From NCBI GenBank assembly GCA_964566545.1, contig CAZMIX010000001.1, forward strand, positions 124,001 to 188,000: a stretch of DNA of 64,000 nt, in the 5' to 3' direction. Of the stretch, positions 8,800-17,042 are shown in pieces. Every line of letters starts with the position of its first letter. Positions within the stretch are counted from its first letter, which is position 1. The DNA comes from JAEYFP01 sp964566545. Its GTDB lineage: Bacteria > Bacillota > Clostridia > Lachnospirales > Lachnospiraceae. Made by a program: the position numbers and the translations under genes. The notes below the pieces were generated by a model that saw only the letters and a program-made list of their open reading frames with translations, had not been told where the DNA came from and did not search any database.

Positions 8800-8917
8800 G
8801 ATGTTTGATTTAATAAAGTTAATATAGCAACATCCCGTTTTTATCGATACAAGAAATCAGAAAAACCACCAGAAGAAACTTTTCTGCTTAATCTTAAATT
8901 TTATGGACTCTGGAATT

Positions 8918-8944
8918 TAAAACCCCACATAGCGCGGGGTTTTA
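8918..8944 (-). terminator. Terminator of the gmd-fcl operon
   Basis: Inverted repeat TAAAACCCC (8918-8926) and GGGGTTTTA (8936-8944) with a nine-base loop, about 50 bases beyond the fcl stop codon on the minus strand. The remainder of 8800-8995 is AT-rich and shows nothing else. Confidence 0.75.
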
Positions 8945-8995
8945 GCGTAGGTTTTTATTCATTTCATAAAACATTCCTCTGTTATCATTTATCAA

Positions 8996-9937
8996 TCAAA
9001 GCTTCGCCTGATCCATATTCCCAACAAACCAGTCATAGGCGAGCTTTACGCCTTCCTCCAAATCAATTTTATGAGTCCAGCCAAGCGCGTGAAGCTTATC
9101 GACGCTTGTAAGCTTACGCGGGGTTCCGTCCGGCATATTGCTGTTCCAGATAATTTCACCCGTAAAGCCAACGATCCTTTTTACCGTTTCAGCAAGCTCT
9201 TTGATCGTCACTTCCTTGCCTGTTCCAATATTTACATGCTGCTCGCCGCTATAATTTTCCAGCAAAAACGTGCAGGCATCTGCCATATCGTCAACATAAA
9301 GAAATTCCCGCAGCGGACTTCCGGTTCCCCAAAGCTCCACTGTTTTTTCCTGATTCACCTTCGCCTCATGAAATTTGCGGATCATGGCCGGCATGACATG
9401 GGAATTTTCCAAATCATAATTATCATAAGGTCCATACAGATTCGTCGGCATACAGCTGATAAAATCATCTCCATACTGACGCTTGAAAAATTTGCACATT
9501 TCCAGGCCGGAAATTTTTGCGATCGCATAAGCCTCGTTCGTCTCCTCGAGCGGTCCCGTCAACAGGGCGTCTTCAGGAATCGGCTGCGGCGCCATGCGCG
9601 GGTAAATGCAGGTGCTGCCTAAAAACAACAGCTTCTTGACTTGATAGTCATGTGCGCTTTTGATAACATTACATTGAATCTGCATATTATCATAGGCGAA
9701 ATCTGCCGGGGCCGTGTTGTTGGCATTGATTCCGCCAACCTTTGCAGCCGCCAGTACGACATACTCCGGGCGCTCTTTTTTAAAGAACTCACGCACATCC
9801 GCCTGATTAAGCAAATCCAGCTCCCGATGTGTCCTTCCTATAATATTTGTATAACCCTTTGACTGCAGATTACGGACAATCGCAGACCCAACAAGCCCGC
9901 GGTGTCCCGCAACATAGATCTTTGCATTTTTATCCAT
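8996..9937 (-). CDS. fcl: GDP-L-fucose synthase
   Basis: 313 residues. Epimerises and reduces GDP-4-keto-6-deoxymannose with NADPH to GDP-L-fucose. The short-chain dehydrogenase features are in order: the nucleotide-binding loop GHRGLVGSAIVR near residue 11, LFLGSTCIYPR with the catalytic Ser, and NEAYAIAKISGLEMCK carrying the YxxxK pair. PTNLYGPYDNYD and GSPLREFLYVDDMADA are family hallmarks. Length is normal. It follows gmd by 36 bases, so both steps from GDP-mannose are in one transcript. The sugar probably goes into a surface polysaccharide, in keeping with the glycosyltransferases elsewhere in the window. Confidence 0.96.
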   Translation of the reverse strand: MDKNAKIYVAGHRGLVGSAIVRNLQSKGYTNIIGRTHRELDLLNQADVREFFKKERPEYVVLAAAKVGGINANNTAPADFAYDNMQIQCNVIKSAHDYQVKKLLFLGSTCIYPRMAPQPIPEDALLTGPLEETNEAYAIAKISGLEMCKFFKRQYGDDFISCMPTNLYGPYDNYDLENSHVMPAMIRKFHEAKVNQEKTVELWGTGSPLREFLYVDDMADACTFLLENYSGEQHVNIGTGKEVTIKELAETVKRIVGFTGEIIWNSNMPDGTPRKLTSVDKLHALGWTHKIDLEEGVKLAYDWFVGNMDQAKL

Positions 9938-9973
9938 ACTATCACTTCCACTCTCTGTTTATAATCGGATTCC

Positions 9974-11047
9974 CTATTTTTGATTTTTATTTCTGAATTC
10001 CTCAGCGCCCATTCCAGCAATATCCTTCATGTCGCTGTCCACCATCATCGCCACAAGCCCCTTGAAATCGACCTTGCGCTTCCAGCCAAGCTCTTTCTCC
10101 GCTTTTGTGCAATCACCCCAGAGGAACTCAACTTCGGCAGGTCTAAAATAACGCGGATTTACATCCACAAGCAATCTTCCATTCGCTTTGTCATACCCCT
10201 TTTCTCCGACACCGGTGCCCTTCCACTCAATTTCAATGCCTACCTCTTTAAAAGAAAGCTCGACAAATTCACGAACCGTATGAGTCTCATTCGTCGCCAG
10301 CACATAATCACCCGGCTTGTCTTGCTGAAGAACCCGCCACATGCCTTCCACATAATCGCCGGCGAAGCCCCAGTCACGCTTTGCATCCAAATTACCAAGA
10401 GACAGCTTTTCGCGTTCATCTGCCATGATGGAAGCGACCGCGCGGGTAATTTTTCTCGTTACAAACGTCTCGCCTCTTCTCGGAGATTCATGATTGAATA
10501 AAATGCCATTGCAGGCAAATAAGTTATAAGCCTCTCTGTAATTTACCGTGATCCAGTACGCATACAGCTTTGCAGCGCCATATGGACTTTTCGGATAGAA
10601 CGGCGTCTTTTCGCTCTGCGGAGCCGTCTCCGGCAACCCACCGAACAACTCGGAAGTAGACGCCTGATAGAATTTACAATGTACACCGCTCTTTTTAATC
10701 GCATCCAGCAGCCTCAGCGTACCGATACCCGTCGTCTCCGCCGTATACTCAGGAACCTCAAATGACACTGCAACATGTGATTGTGCTGCAAGATTATAAA
10801 TTTCGGTAGGCTGAATTTGCTCAATCAATCGATTCAAATTACTGGAATCCGTCAAGTCACCGTGGTGAAGAAATAACGTCCTGTCCCTGATTTCCCTGTC
10901 AAAATATAAATGGTCAATTCTCTCCGTGCTAATACTGCTGTGCCTGCGGATAATACCGTGCACCTCATAGCCCTTCTCAAGAAGCAGTTCCGCAAGATAA
11001 GAACCATCCTGTCCCGTAATTCCCGTAATCAATGCAACATTTCTCAT
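9974..11047 (-). CDS. gmd: GDP-mannose 4,6-dehydratase
   Basis: 357 residues. Converts GDP-D-mannose to GDP-4-keto-6-deoxy-D-mannose, the precursor consumed by the downstream fcl product. Motifs: TGITGQDGSYLAELLL (NAD(P)-binding, N-terminus), HHGDLTDSSNL, YNLAAQSHVAVSF, ASTSELFGG with the catalytic Ser/Thr-Glu region, and YGAAKLYAYW with YxxxK. RRGETFVTRKITRA and KRDWGFAGDYVEGMW complete the family pattern. Ribosome binding site AAAGGAGACT. The upstream 350-base region carries the folded repeat block at 11173-11383, which lies between this gene and the divergent AraC-type regulator, so that regulator is a candidate controller. That link is inference from position only. Confidence 0.96.
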   Translation of the reverse strand: MRNVALITGITGQDGSYLAELLLEKGYEVHGIIRRHSSISTERIDHLYFDREIRDRTLFLHHGDLTDSSNLNRLIEQIQPTEIYNLAAQSHVAVSFEVPEYTAETTGIGTLRLLDAIKKSGVHCKFYQASTSELFGGLPETAPQSEKTPFYPKSPYGAAKLYAYWITVNYREAYNLFACNGILFNHESPRRGETFVTRKITRAVASIMADEREKLSLGNLDAKRDWGFAGDYVEGMWRVLQQDKPGDYVLATNETHTVREFVELSFKEVGIEIEWKGTGVGEKGYDKANGRLLVDVNPRYFRPAEVEFLWGDCTKAEKELGWKRKVDFKGLVAMMVDSDMKDIAGMGAEEFRNKNQK

Positions 11048-11172
11048 ATAAAGTCTCCTTTAAATCATCCATTCTTCTGTTTTTTGTTTTATTTTGCACT
11101 AGCAAAAATCAGTATACTCCTTTATAATACAAGTATCTACGTTAAAAATTGCTATCTAATGGTAAGATATTG

Positions 11173-11383
11173 CGCGATAAGCAGAGCCATATAAACGAAA
11201 GACTGGCTGCTGTGCTCGCACAAGCAGACAGGATTCCGTTTATATGGGGAGCAACGCGACCGAAAATCCGCTAGGATTTGAGGTGCTCTGCTTATCTCCC
11301 CACAGCCTGGCCATTTTACACGCGAGCAACGCGACCGAAAATCCGCTAGGATTTGAGGTTCCCTGCTTATCGCCTCACAGCCT
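11173..11383. repeat. Nested palindromes plus two 60-base direct repeats between gmd and the AraC gene
   Basis: Two copies of a repeat start at 11249 and 11324 (75 bases apart). The first 36 bases are identical (GAGCAACGCGACCGAAAATC and onward) and the next 24 differ at four positions. Each contains the small hairpin AATCC-GCTA-GGATT. Around copy 1 are nested inverted repeats: GATAAGCAGAGC (11176-11187) with GCTCTGCTTATC (11285-11296), CCATATAAACG (11187-11197) with CGTTTATATGG (11237-11247), and inside these a CTGCTGTGC/GCACAAGCAG hairpin. The block could be a mobile-repeat (MITE/REP-like) remnant or a structured RNA. The rest of 11048-11397 has no gene. Confidence 0.7.
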
Positions 11384-11397
11384 ACAGGGAGGATTAT

Positions 11398-12300
11398 ATG
11401 AATCCGCTAAACTCTTTTATGCTTGAAAACAAACACGCCTCAGAGACCTCGCAGTCCGACCGTGTCATCGCAACGCCAACCCGGTTCGCTCAAAATAATT
11501 ATTTCTATGTGCAGGAGGTCGGACGGTTAAAAAGTCTTGTTCCACATCTCGCAAAACGCCAGAATCTAAATTCCTTTTTGTTTTTCATTGTCCTTTCCGG
11601 CGAAGGAACGGTTACTTATGACGGACAATCTTTTTACTTAGAGGAGGGGGGCTGTGCGTTTATCGATTGCAGCAAAAACTATTCTCATATTAGCAGCGAA
11701 GGCGCGCCGTGGGAACTTATGTGGGTTCACTTTTATGGGGCAAAAGCGCATGAATTCTACCAGCAATATCTCCGGCAAACAGGACAGGGAGTTTTTCGCG
11801 CTGTTTCCGTAGTTCCTTATGAACAGGCACTTTCCTCTCTGTTGCGCATCAACAAAGAGCATTCGACTATAACTGAACTGCAATCGAACAAATACATCAC
11901 TGATATTATCACGCAATGTTTTCTTGAGACAAAAAGGGAGGATGCGGATGCGCCGGATAATTCGATAAGCATGAAGTTGAATCAAGTTCGTACTTATATC
12001 GACGCCAATTTCACAAATAAAGTGCTGCTTGAGGATCTCGCCAAGCAATTTTATATCAGTAAATATCACTTATCCCGTGAATTCAAAAAAGCGTACGGAA
12101 TCACGATCGGCTCCTACCTCTTAAGCTGCCGGATCGGCCTCGCAAAACGTCTGCTCCGTTTCAGCGGCAAGCCCATCGAAGAGATCGCGATGCTGTGCGG
12201 CATTCCCGACACGAGCTATTTTACAAAGGTGTTCCGAAAATCCGAGCAAATGACCGCTTTGGAATACCGTAAAAAATGGGGCTCATCAATTTCCAAATAA
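11398..12300 (+). CDS. AraC-family transcriptional regulator
   Basis: 300 residues, from the ATG at 11398 behind CAGGGAGG. The N-terminal 150 residues form a cupin-like ligand-sensing domain (VLSGEGTVTYDGQSFYLEEG, then WVHFYG). The C-terminal 100 residues hold the two helix-turn-helix motifs of AraC/XylS proteins: LLEDLAKQFYISKYHLSREF and PIEEIAMLCGIPDTSYFTKV, followed by the FRKSEQMTALEYRKK signature. It probably senses a sugar or related metabolite and activates a nearby operon. It is transcribed divergently from gmd-fcl, and the upstream region consists of the repeat block at 11173-11383, whose second copy ends only 15 bases before the ATG. Target genes are unknown. Confidence 0.9.
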   Translation: MNPLNSFMLENKHASETSQSDRVIATPTRFAQNNYFYVQEVGRLKSLVPHLAKRQNLNSFLFFIVLSGEGTVTYDGQSFYLEEGGCAFIDCSKNYSHISSEGAPWELMWVHFYGAKAHEFYQQYLRQTGQGVFRAVSVVPYEQALSSLLRINKEHSTITELQSNKYITDIITQCFLETKREDADAPDNSISMKLNQVRTYIDANFTNKVLLEDLAKQFYISKYHLSREFKKAYGITIGSYLLSCRIGLAKRLLRFSGKPIEEIAMLCGIPDTSYFTKVFRKSEQMTALEYRKKWGSSISK

Positions 12301-12326
12301 TCATAAGTTGTCATCGTTCCAGCCAC

Positions 12327-12484
12327 ATGATATAATGTCGACAGACATTATATCGCGCCGAAGCGAAGTGCGCATCAATTCATAATTTACAAAGTAAATT
12401 ATGATATAATGTCGACAGACATTATATCGCGCCGAAGCGAAGCGCGCATCAATTCATGATTTACTTTGTAAATCATGATATAAT
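12327..12484. repeat. Tandem 74-base palindromic repeat (two units plus a 10-base third start)
   Basis: Units begin at 12327, 12401 and 12475 (partial). The two full units are identical at 68 of 74 positions. Each contains three stem-loops: GATATAATGTC-GACA-GACATTATATC, then CGCGC...GCGCG, then a 10-base stem with a three-base loop (CATAATTTAC-AAA-GTAAATTATG in unit 1). The unit differences keep the stems: A/T becomes G/C in the third stem, and a G-T pair becomes G-C in the second. The loop reads AAA in one copy and TTT in the other. Unit length and fold suggest a REP/MITE-like element or a repeated structured RNA. The repeat also brings several TATAAT sequences upstream of the PAP2 gene. Confidence 0.85.
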
Positions 12485-12577
12485 ACTTCGGCAAGACAAA
12501 AATCAGACGATTCATTCTACATGATACGGCGGGCACAGCAGCCGAAAAAACCAAAGGGAAGAAGGATTCAAAATACA

Positions 12578-13048
12578 ATGTCATTTTTTGAAGAATTGAT
12601 TCATAACCGTATATTCCTCATTGCTGCGGTCGGTTGGGCCGTCGCACAGATCTTGAAAACGATTATCAACTTTGGTTTTACTAGACAATTTGACCCCGAA
12701 AGACTGGTCGGTTCGGGTGGAATGCCCAGCTCCCATTCCTCTACCGTATGCGCGCTTTCCATGGCGACCGCTCTGCAATACGGAGCCGGCTCCTTTGAGT
12801 TTGCCGTAACCGCCGTTCTTGCCATTATCGTTATGTATGATGCGAGAGGCGTCCGCAGAGAAACAGGAACTCAGGCCGTCGTTTTAAATCAGATCATGGA
12901 CTATTTTTCCAACATAGAAAACTCACCGCACAAAATGGAATTCACACAGGAAAAGCTGCAAGAACTTGTCGGACATACGCCCCTGCAAGTAGCCGCCGGA
13001 GCAATTCTCGGTGTCCTCATTGCAGTTTTCCTGTTTCCTAATTTATAG
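12578..13048 (+). CDS. Divergent PAP2-family membrane protein
   Basis: 156 residues, from the ATG at 12578 (MSFFEELIHNRIFL); the frame is open further upstream to 12521. This is the short phosphatidic-acid-phosphatase-related family (Pfam DUF212, the YuiD group), with three or four membrane helices. Hallmarks seen: GGMPSSHSSTVCAL, which keeps the SxxxH core of PAP2 enzymes, VMYDARGVRRETG, LVGHTPLQVAAGAILG. A phosphatase acting on an isoprenoid or lipid phosphate is plausible but not established for this group. The promoter region is occupied by the 74-base repeats. The gene ends convergently inside the last 11 bases of rfbD. Confidence 0.88.
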   Translation: MSFFEELIHNRIFLIAAVGWAVAQILKTIINFGFTRQFDPERLVGSGGMPSSHSSTVCALSMATALQYGAGSFEFAVTAVLAIIVMYDARGVRRETGTQAVVLNQIMDYFSNIENSPHKMEFTQEKLQELVGHTPLQVAAGAILGVLIAVFLFPNL

Positions 13049-13910
13049 CAGCAAAATATTCCGCAATCGCATCCTCCCACGTGGAGAACGAGAAATCCGT
13101 CGTCAGCTTGAACATGTAGTTTTCTAGCACGGAATAGGCGGGACGCCTTGCCGAATTTGGATTCAGCCTTATATACTCTTCTGTGGCGACCGGAACAACC
13201 TCCGTGGCCTTTCCTGCAAGTCTGAAAATCTCCTTTGTAAAATCAGCCCAACTGCACTGACCCTCGCAGGTACCGTGAAACAGCCCATAATTCTCGGTCG
13301 GAAGCAAGTAAGCGACCGCTTTTGCAAGCTCCGCCGCACTCGTCGGGGAACCAATCTGATCGTTTACGACCGTTATTTTGTCATGCGTCTCGGACAGCTT
13401 CAGCATTGTCTTAACAAAGTTCTTTCCATCGCCATACAGCCATGCCGTTCTGATAATAAAATAATCCTTTGCAAACTCCTTCACAAAATTTTCCCCGGCA
13501 AGCTTTGTAATGCCGTACATCGCTTTCGGGCCGACTGCGTCGAACTCCGTATATGGCCTTGTTCCGTCGCCCGCAAAGACATAATCCGTAGAAATATGCA
13601 TCATTTTTGCGCCGGTCTTTGCTGAAGCAATGGCGATATTGCGTGCGCCGAGCGCATTGATTTTATAAGCGCCGTCCACCTGCACCTCACAGGCGTCCAC
13701 AGCCGTATGCGCCGCACAGTTAATGACGGCATAAGGCTTTATCTCGCAAAACAGCTTCAGTACCATATCCAAATCGGTAATATCCAGATTGATCGTATCC
13801 GGCACACCGAAATCCGTGTTTACCAGCTCGTATCCCGCATTGCCCGCATATAATTTGTTAATGGCACGTCCCAGCTGTCCGTTGCAGCCGGTCACAATAA
13901 TTTTTTTCAT
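13038..13910 (-). CDS. rfbD: dTDP-4-dehydrorhamnose reductase
   Basis: 290 residues. Last step of dTDP-L-rhamnose synthesis, reducing dTDP-4-dehydro-L-rhamnose with NAD(P)H. The start ATG at 13910 has AGAGGG eight bases ahead. Motifs: KIIVTGCNGQLGRAI (N-terminal nucleotide-binding loop), NCAAHTAVDACE, HISTDYVFAGD with the catalytic Thr, and YGITKLAGENFV with the YxxxK pair. RTAWLYGDGKNFV is also typical. The other three rhamnose genes (rfbA, rfbB, rfbC) are not in this window, so the pathway is split or lies elsewhere. Its 3' end overlaps the convergent PAP2 gene by 11 bases. Confidence 0.94.
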   Translation of the reverse strand: MKKIIVTGCNGQLGRAINKLYAGNAGYELVNTDFGVPDTINLDITDLDMVLKLFCEIKPYAVINCAAHTAVDACEVQVDGAYKINALGARNIAIASAKTGAKMMHISTDYVFAGDGTRPYTEFDAVGPKAMYGITKLAGENFVKEFAKDYFIIRTAWLYGDGKNFVKTMLKLSETHDKITVVNDQIGSPTSAAELAKAVAYLLPTENYGLFHGTCEGQCSWADFTKEIFRLAGKATEVVPVATEEYIRLNPNSARRPAYSVLENYMFKLTTDFSFSTWEDAIAEYFAAIN

Positions 13911-14047
13911 AAACAAGTCCCTCTTTCCGTCTTCTTAACACAATAGTTACTCTTTTCTCAATTCCTAAAATATAGTATACTGAAAGTAGCATTTATTTGC
14001 AAATACTATTATCTGATTAATCGATTACAAACATCGGAGGCCGTTAC

Positions 14048-15580
14048 ATGAATGCTTATTTCAAAGAACACAAACAATTGCTGCCGGTTGCGGGAATATC
14101 GCTTCTGCATCTGGCCTTCACATTTTTTACGGACAGGCTCGTCTTTTTAGTTCCGCCATCAACCGGACTCACTGACTATCTCATCTGCAAGCTGCTGACT
14201 TATGCTGTTCTTTTTTTCTTCTATCTCGGTCTTTATCAGGTCATTATTGATAAAAATCATAAGGAAAATGCCTTTTTCCAAATTATTAAATGTGCGCTGC
14301 CCTATCTGCTCGTGCTCGCCGTAATCCTGATTATCAAGCTGCCCTCCGGTTATCTCAGCAATGACGAAACGCTAATCTATGACGCAGCCGTTTCCCTCGA
14401 ACATTATACATGGTTTTATTATATCACGACCTATTATTACATCATTTCCCTTATGCTGATTCCGCACTATCTCGGGCCGATTTTCATTAAGGTACTGATT
14501 CAGTTCCTCGTAGTTGGCTATGTCGTATATCGCACAAAAAAAGTACTTGGCGGCAAATATGGAAATTGGATCCATCTGCTGTTCCTGCTCTATCCGGTTA
14601 TCGCCTACACAACGAGCGCACACCGGCTTCCGGTTTATTATCTGTTATATCTTGTGCTGATTACGACCTTATTATTTGATTTGCTGGAAAAAAAAGAGGC
14701 GAATAAGGTGACGCTTTTCTGGCTTCTGTTTCTTGGCACAGTCTTAACGCAGTGGCGCACAGAGGGCATCTATCTTGCCGTTCTCGTGCCCCTTCTGCTG
14801 TTTCTTGTATACAAAAATATCCGTACCAAAAAAGCAGCCTTCTTTGTGATTGCCTCTTCACTGCTTTTGCAATATGTTATTTCCATTCCGCAAAACGGAT
14901 TTGCCGCAGATAATCTGGACGCGGCGGCGGACGACCGCATGAAACCCTTCTACGCCTATACGATCACAAATATGTACCGGAATGGTTTGGATTTTGAGAA
15001 AAATGCGGCTGATCTCGCCATCGTGGACAAGTATCTTTCGCTGGAAACAATTGCCGCAATCAACGACTATTATGGAGATATTAATTATGAGGATGTTTTG
15101 ATTTTATATCAGCAGGGTTATGTCGGCACGCGCCCCGAAGCCACACTTGAAGATTTCGGCAACTATACATCGGCGTTAAAGCATATTTTTATCAACAATC
15201 CGGACGTCTTTTTCAAAACACGCTGGGGAGCCTTCTGCTACGCCGCACTTCCGTTTAAAATTTCGTTTGAGGGATTCGGTCTCCGCCAACTGATCAGTTT
15301 TGGCATCAGTGTCGTGAAAACGGTTTCCTACAATTTGTTCTTCCCGCTTTTCATCACCTTTCTGCTGTGCCTTTACTCGCTATTTAAAAGGCGCTGGTTC
15401 ACCTTCTTCACAACAGGCGGCCTGCTCGCCCACTGGTTTATCGTATTTATTTTAGCGCCCGCTTCCTATTTTAAATATTATTTTCCGGTATATAGTATCG
15501 CTTATTTCTACGTGCTGCTAATTATTTTGCAATGGTTCTATAACCGGAAGCAGGAGGAGAAGGTCGAGTTTTTGGCATAG
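14048..15580 (+). CDS. Large polytopic membrane protein (GT-C-like), unknown function
   Basis: 510 residues with about eleven hydrophobic helices. Ribosome binding site CGGAGG eight bases before ATG. After the third helix an outer loop reads LPSGYLSNDETLIYDAAVSLEHYTW; an acidic pair (DE) in the first outer loop is the usual catalytic position of GT-C glycosyltransferases, and TQWRTEGIYLAVLVPLLLFL in the middle resembles DUF6020-type proteins. I therefore suspect a polyprenyl-linked sugar transferase or similar envelope enzyme, with low certainty. A soluble insertion (about residues 290-390) follows. It lies 17 bases before a MerR-type regulator in the same direction, so the two may share a transcript. 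Confidence 0.7.
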   Translation: MNAYFKEHKQLLPVAGISLLHLAFTFFTDRLVFLVPPSTGLTDYLICKLLTYAVLFFFYLGLYQVIIDKNHKENAFFQIIKCALPYLLVLAVILIIKLPSGYLSNDETLIYDAAVSLEHYTWFYYITTYYYIISLMLIPHYLGPIFIKVLIQFLVVGYVVYRTKKVLGGKYGNWIHLLFLLYPVIAYTTSAHRLPVYYLLYLVLITTLLFDLLEKKEANKVTLFWLLFLGTVLTQWRTEGIYLAVLVPLLLFLVYKNIRTKKAAFFVIASSLLLQYVISIPQNGFAADNLDAAADDRMKPFYAYTITNMYRNGLDFEKNAADLAIVDKYLSLETIAAINDYYGDINYEDVLILYQQGYVGTRPEATLEDFGNYTSALKHIFINNPDVFFKTRWGAFCYAALPFKISFEGFGLRQLISFGISVVKTVSYNLFFPLFITFLLCLYSLFKRRWFTFFTTGGLLAHWFIVFILAPASYFKYYFPVYSIAYFYVLLIILQWFYNRKQEEKVEFLA

Positions 15581-15597
15581 CCGGATGAGGTGGAAAA

Positions 15598-16413
15598 ATG
15601 TTTAAGATAGGAGAATTTTCAAGACTGACACAGGTGACAATTCGTATGCTCCGGTACTATGACGAGACGGGGCTATTAAAGCCGGCGAAAATTGATCCAT
15701 GGACAGGATATCGATTGTATTCAATTGAGCAGCTGCCTGTTTTAAATAAAATTATCTATCTGCGCGACAGTGGTTTTCAGGTTGCCGAAATTGCCTTTGC
15801 CCTCGCCTGTCAAGACGACGCTTCGCTCCTCAGGCAGCTTGATGAAAAGTATGTGGAAATTGAACATATAATTAAAGTCGAACGAGAAAAGCTTGGAAAA
15901 ATAGAGCTTGCCAGAAAGAAGCTCATAAATGATAAAAATGAACTGCATTATCAAATTTCTATCAGATCCATTCCCGGCTGTCAGGTTCTTTCTTTGCGCA
16001 GAATCATATCCGATTACTATGCGGAAGGAGATCTCTGGAAGGAATTATCCACATTTGCCCAACAGCAGAAAATATCGGTTATAGAGCCTACCTTTTCTCT
16101 CTATCACGATACGGAATACAAAGAAACAAATGTCGATGTCGAGCTATGTGCCCCCATACAAACAAGGGGACGAAGCACGGGCGACTTTGTATACCGTGAT
16201 ATCGAACCGGTGCCATCCATGGCCTGTATGATGGTATATGGCTCATTTTCTAACATCGCCGGCGCGTATCTGGCATTTGCCGCATGGCTGCAAAAAAATG
16301 AGCAATATCAAATGTTTGATCCGACCCGCCAAATCGTACACCGTGGACCATGGAACGAGAACAATCCGGAAAACTACTTAACTGAAATCCAAATACCCCT
16401 ACAGATTTTGTAA
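15598..16413 (+). CDS. MerR-family regulator with GyrI-like effector domain
   Basis: 271 residues. N-terminal MerR DNA-binding domain: FKIGEFSRLTQVTIRMLRYY followed by DETGLLKPAKID and TGYRLYS, residues 1-50, then a dimerisation helix (about residues 75-115). The remaining 150 residues have the layout of the GyrI-like/AraC effector-binding domain (CQVLSLRRIISDYYAEGDLW; YRDIEPVPSMACMMVYGSFS; YLTEIQIPL at the end), as in BltR/BmrR, which bind hydrophobic drugs. Such regulators usually control an efflux gene and themselves. No transporter is adjacent; the neighbour is the 510-residue membrane protein, 17 bases upstream. A BmrR-type dyad promoter was not found next to it. Confidence 0.9.
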   Translation: MFKIGEFSRLTQVTIRMLRYYDETGLLKPAKIDPWTGYRLYSIEQLPVLNKIIYLRDSGFQVAEIAFALACQDDASLLRQLDEKYVEIEHIIKVEREKLGKIELARKKLINDKNELHYQISIRSIPGCQVLSLRRIISDYYAEGDLWKELSTFAQQQKISVIEPTFSLYHDTEYKETNVDVELCAPIQTRGRSTGDFVYRDIEPVPSMACMMVYGSFSNIAGAYLAFAAWLQKNEQYQMFDPTRQIVHRGPWNENNPENYLTEIQIPLQIL

Positions 16414-16510
16414 TTTATCACCCTTTATAAAATAAATTTTTTTTTCTTGACCCTCCCATAATGTGAGGGTCTATATTTTACTTATCAACTACAGAAACGG
16501 AGGAAGCAAC

Positions 16511-16987
16511 ATGAGTAATTTTACAGTACATTCGATTGGAAGGGTGCATAACGACGAAAACGGAGTATTTATTGAGGTGGACAAAAACTATCTGCCGGCT
16601 CTGCAGGCATTAGAAGGCTTCAGCCATATTAATGTCCTATGGTGGTTCAGCAATTTTGATGATGTACAATTCCGCTCAACCCTGAAAACTGAGCGTCCCT
16701 ACAAAGGTGCTCCGGCGGTCATGGGAATCTTCTCCACAAGATCACCTATACGTCCGAATCCGATTGCACTGACTGCGGCAGAGGTCATTCACATTGACCA
16801 TGAAAACGGCCTCATCCAAATCGCTTATATTGATGCCGATAACGATACTCCCGTGCTCGATATAAAGCCCTATACACCAAGCCTCGATCGAATCGAAGCT
16901 CCCGAGGTTCCCGCATGGTGCGCCCATTGGCCGAAAAGCACGGAAGAATCAGCCTCCTTTGCATGGGAAAATGAATTTCTGTTTTAA
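16511..16987 (+). CDS. trmO: tRNA (t6A37) N6-methyltransferase TrmO/TsaA family
   Basis: 158 residues, from the ATG at 16511 with CGGAGG eight bases ahead. TrmO enzymes methylate threonylcarbamoyladenosine at position 37 of some tRNAs with S-adenosylmethionine. Conserved blocks seen: SIGRVHND near the N-terminus, LEGFSHINVLWWF, GIFSTRSPIRPNPIALTAAE and DTPVLDIKPYTPSLD. The C-terminal extension typical of the E. coli protein is absent, as in many short bacterial members. Some short members act on other substrates, so the tRNA role is inferred from family. A hairpin lies directly downstream. Confidence 0.88.
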   Translation: MSNFTVHSIGRVHNDENGVFIEVDKNYLPALQALEGFSHINVLWWFSNFDDVQFRSTLKTERPYKGAPAVMGIFSTRSPIRPNPIALTAAEVIHIDHENGLIQIAYIDADNDTPVLDIKPYTPSLDRIEAPEVPAWCAHWPKSTEESASFAWENEFLF

Positions 16988-16994
16988 TACAAAT

Positions 16995-17022
16995 CGGAGG
17001 CAGTCATATCAGACCGCCTCCG
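16995..17022 (+). terminator. Hairpin between convergent trmO and leuA
   Basis: CGGAGGC (16995-17001) pairs with GCCTCCG (17016-17022), with extra GTC/GAC pairing inside. AT-rich sequence follows on the plus strand. It sits between two convergent genes and probably serves trmO, perhaps both. Confidence 0.7.
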
Positions 17023-17042
17023 TAATTTATTGATTATTTATT

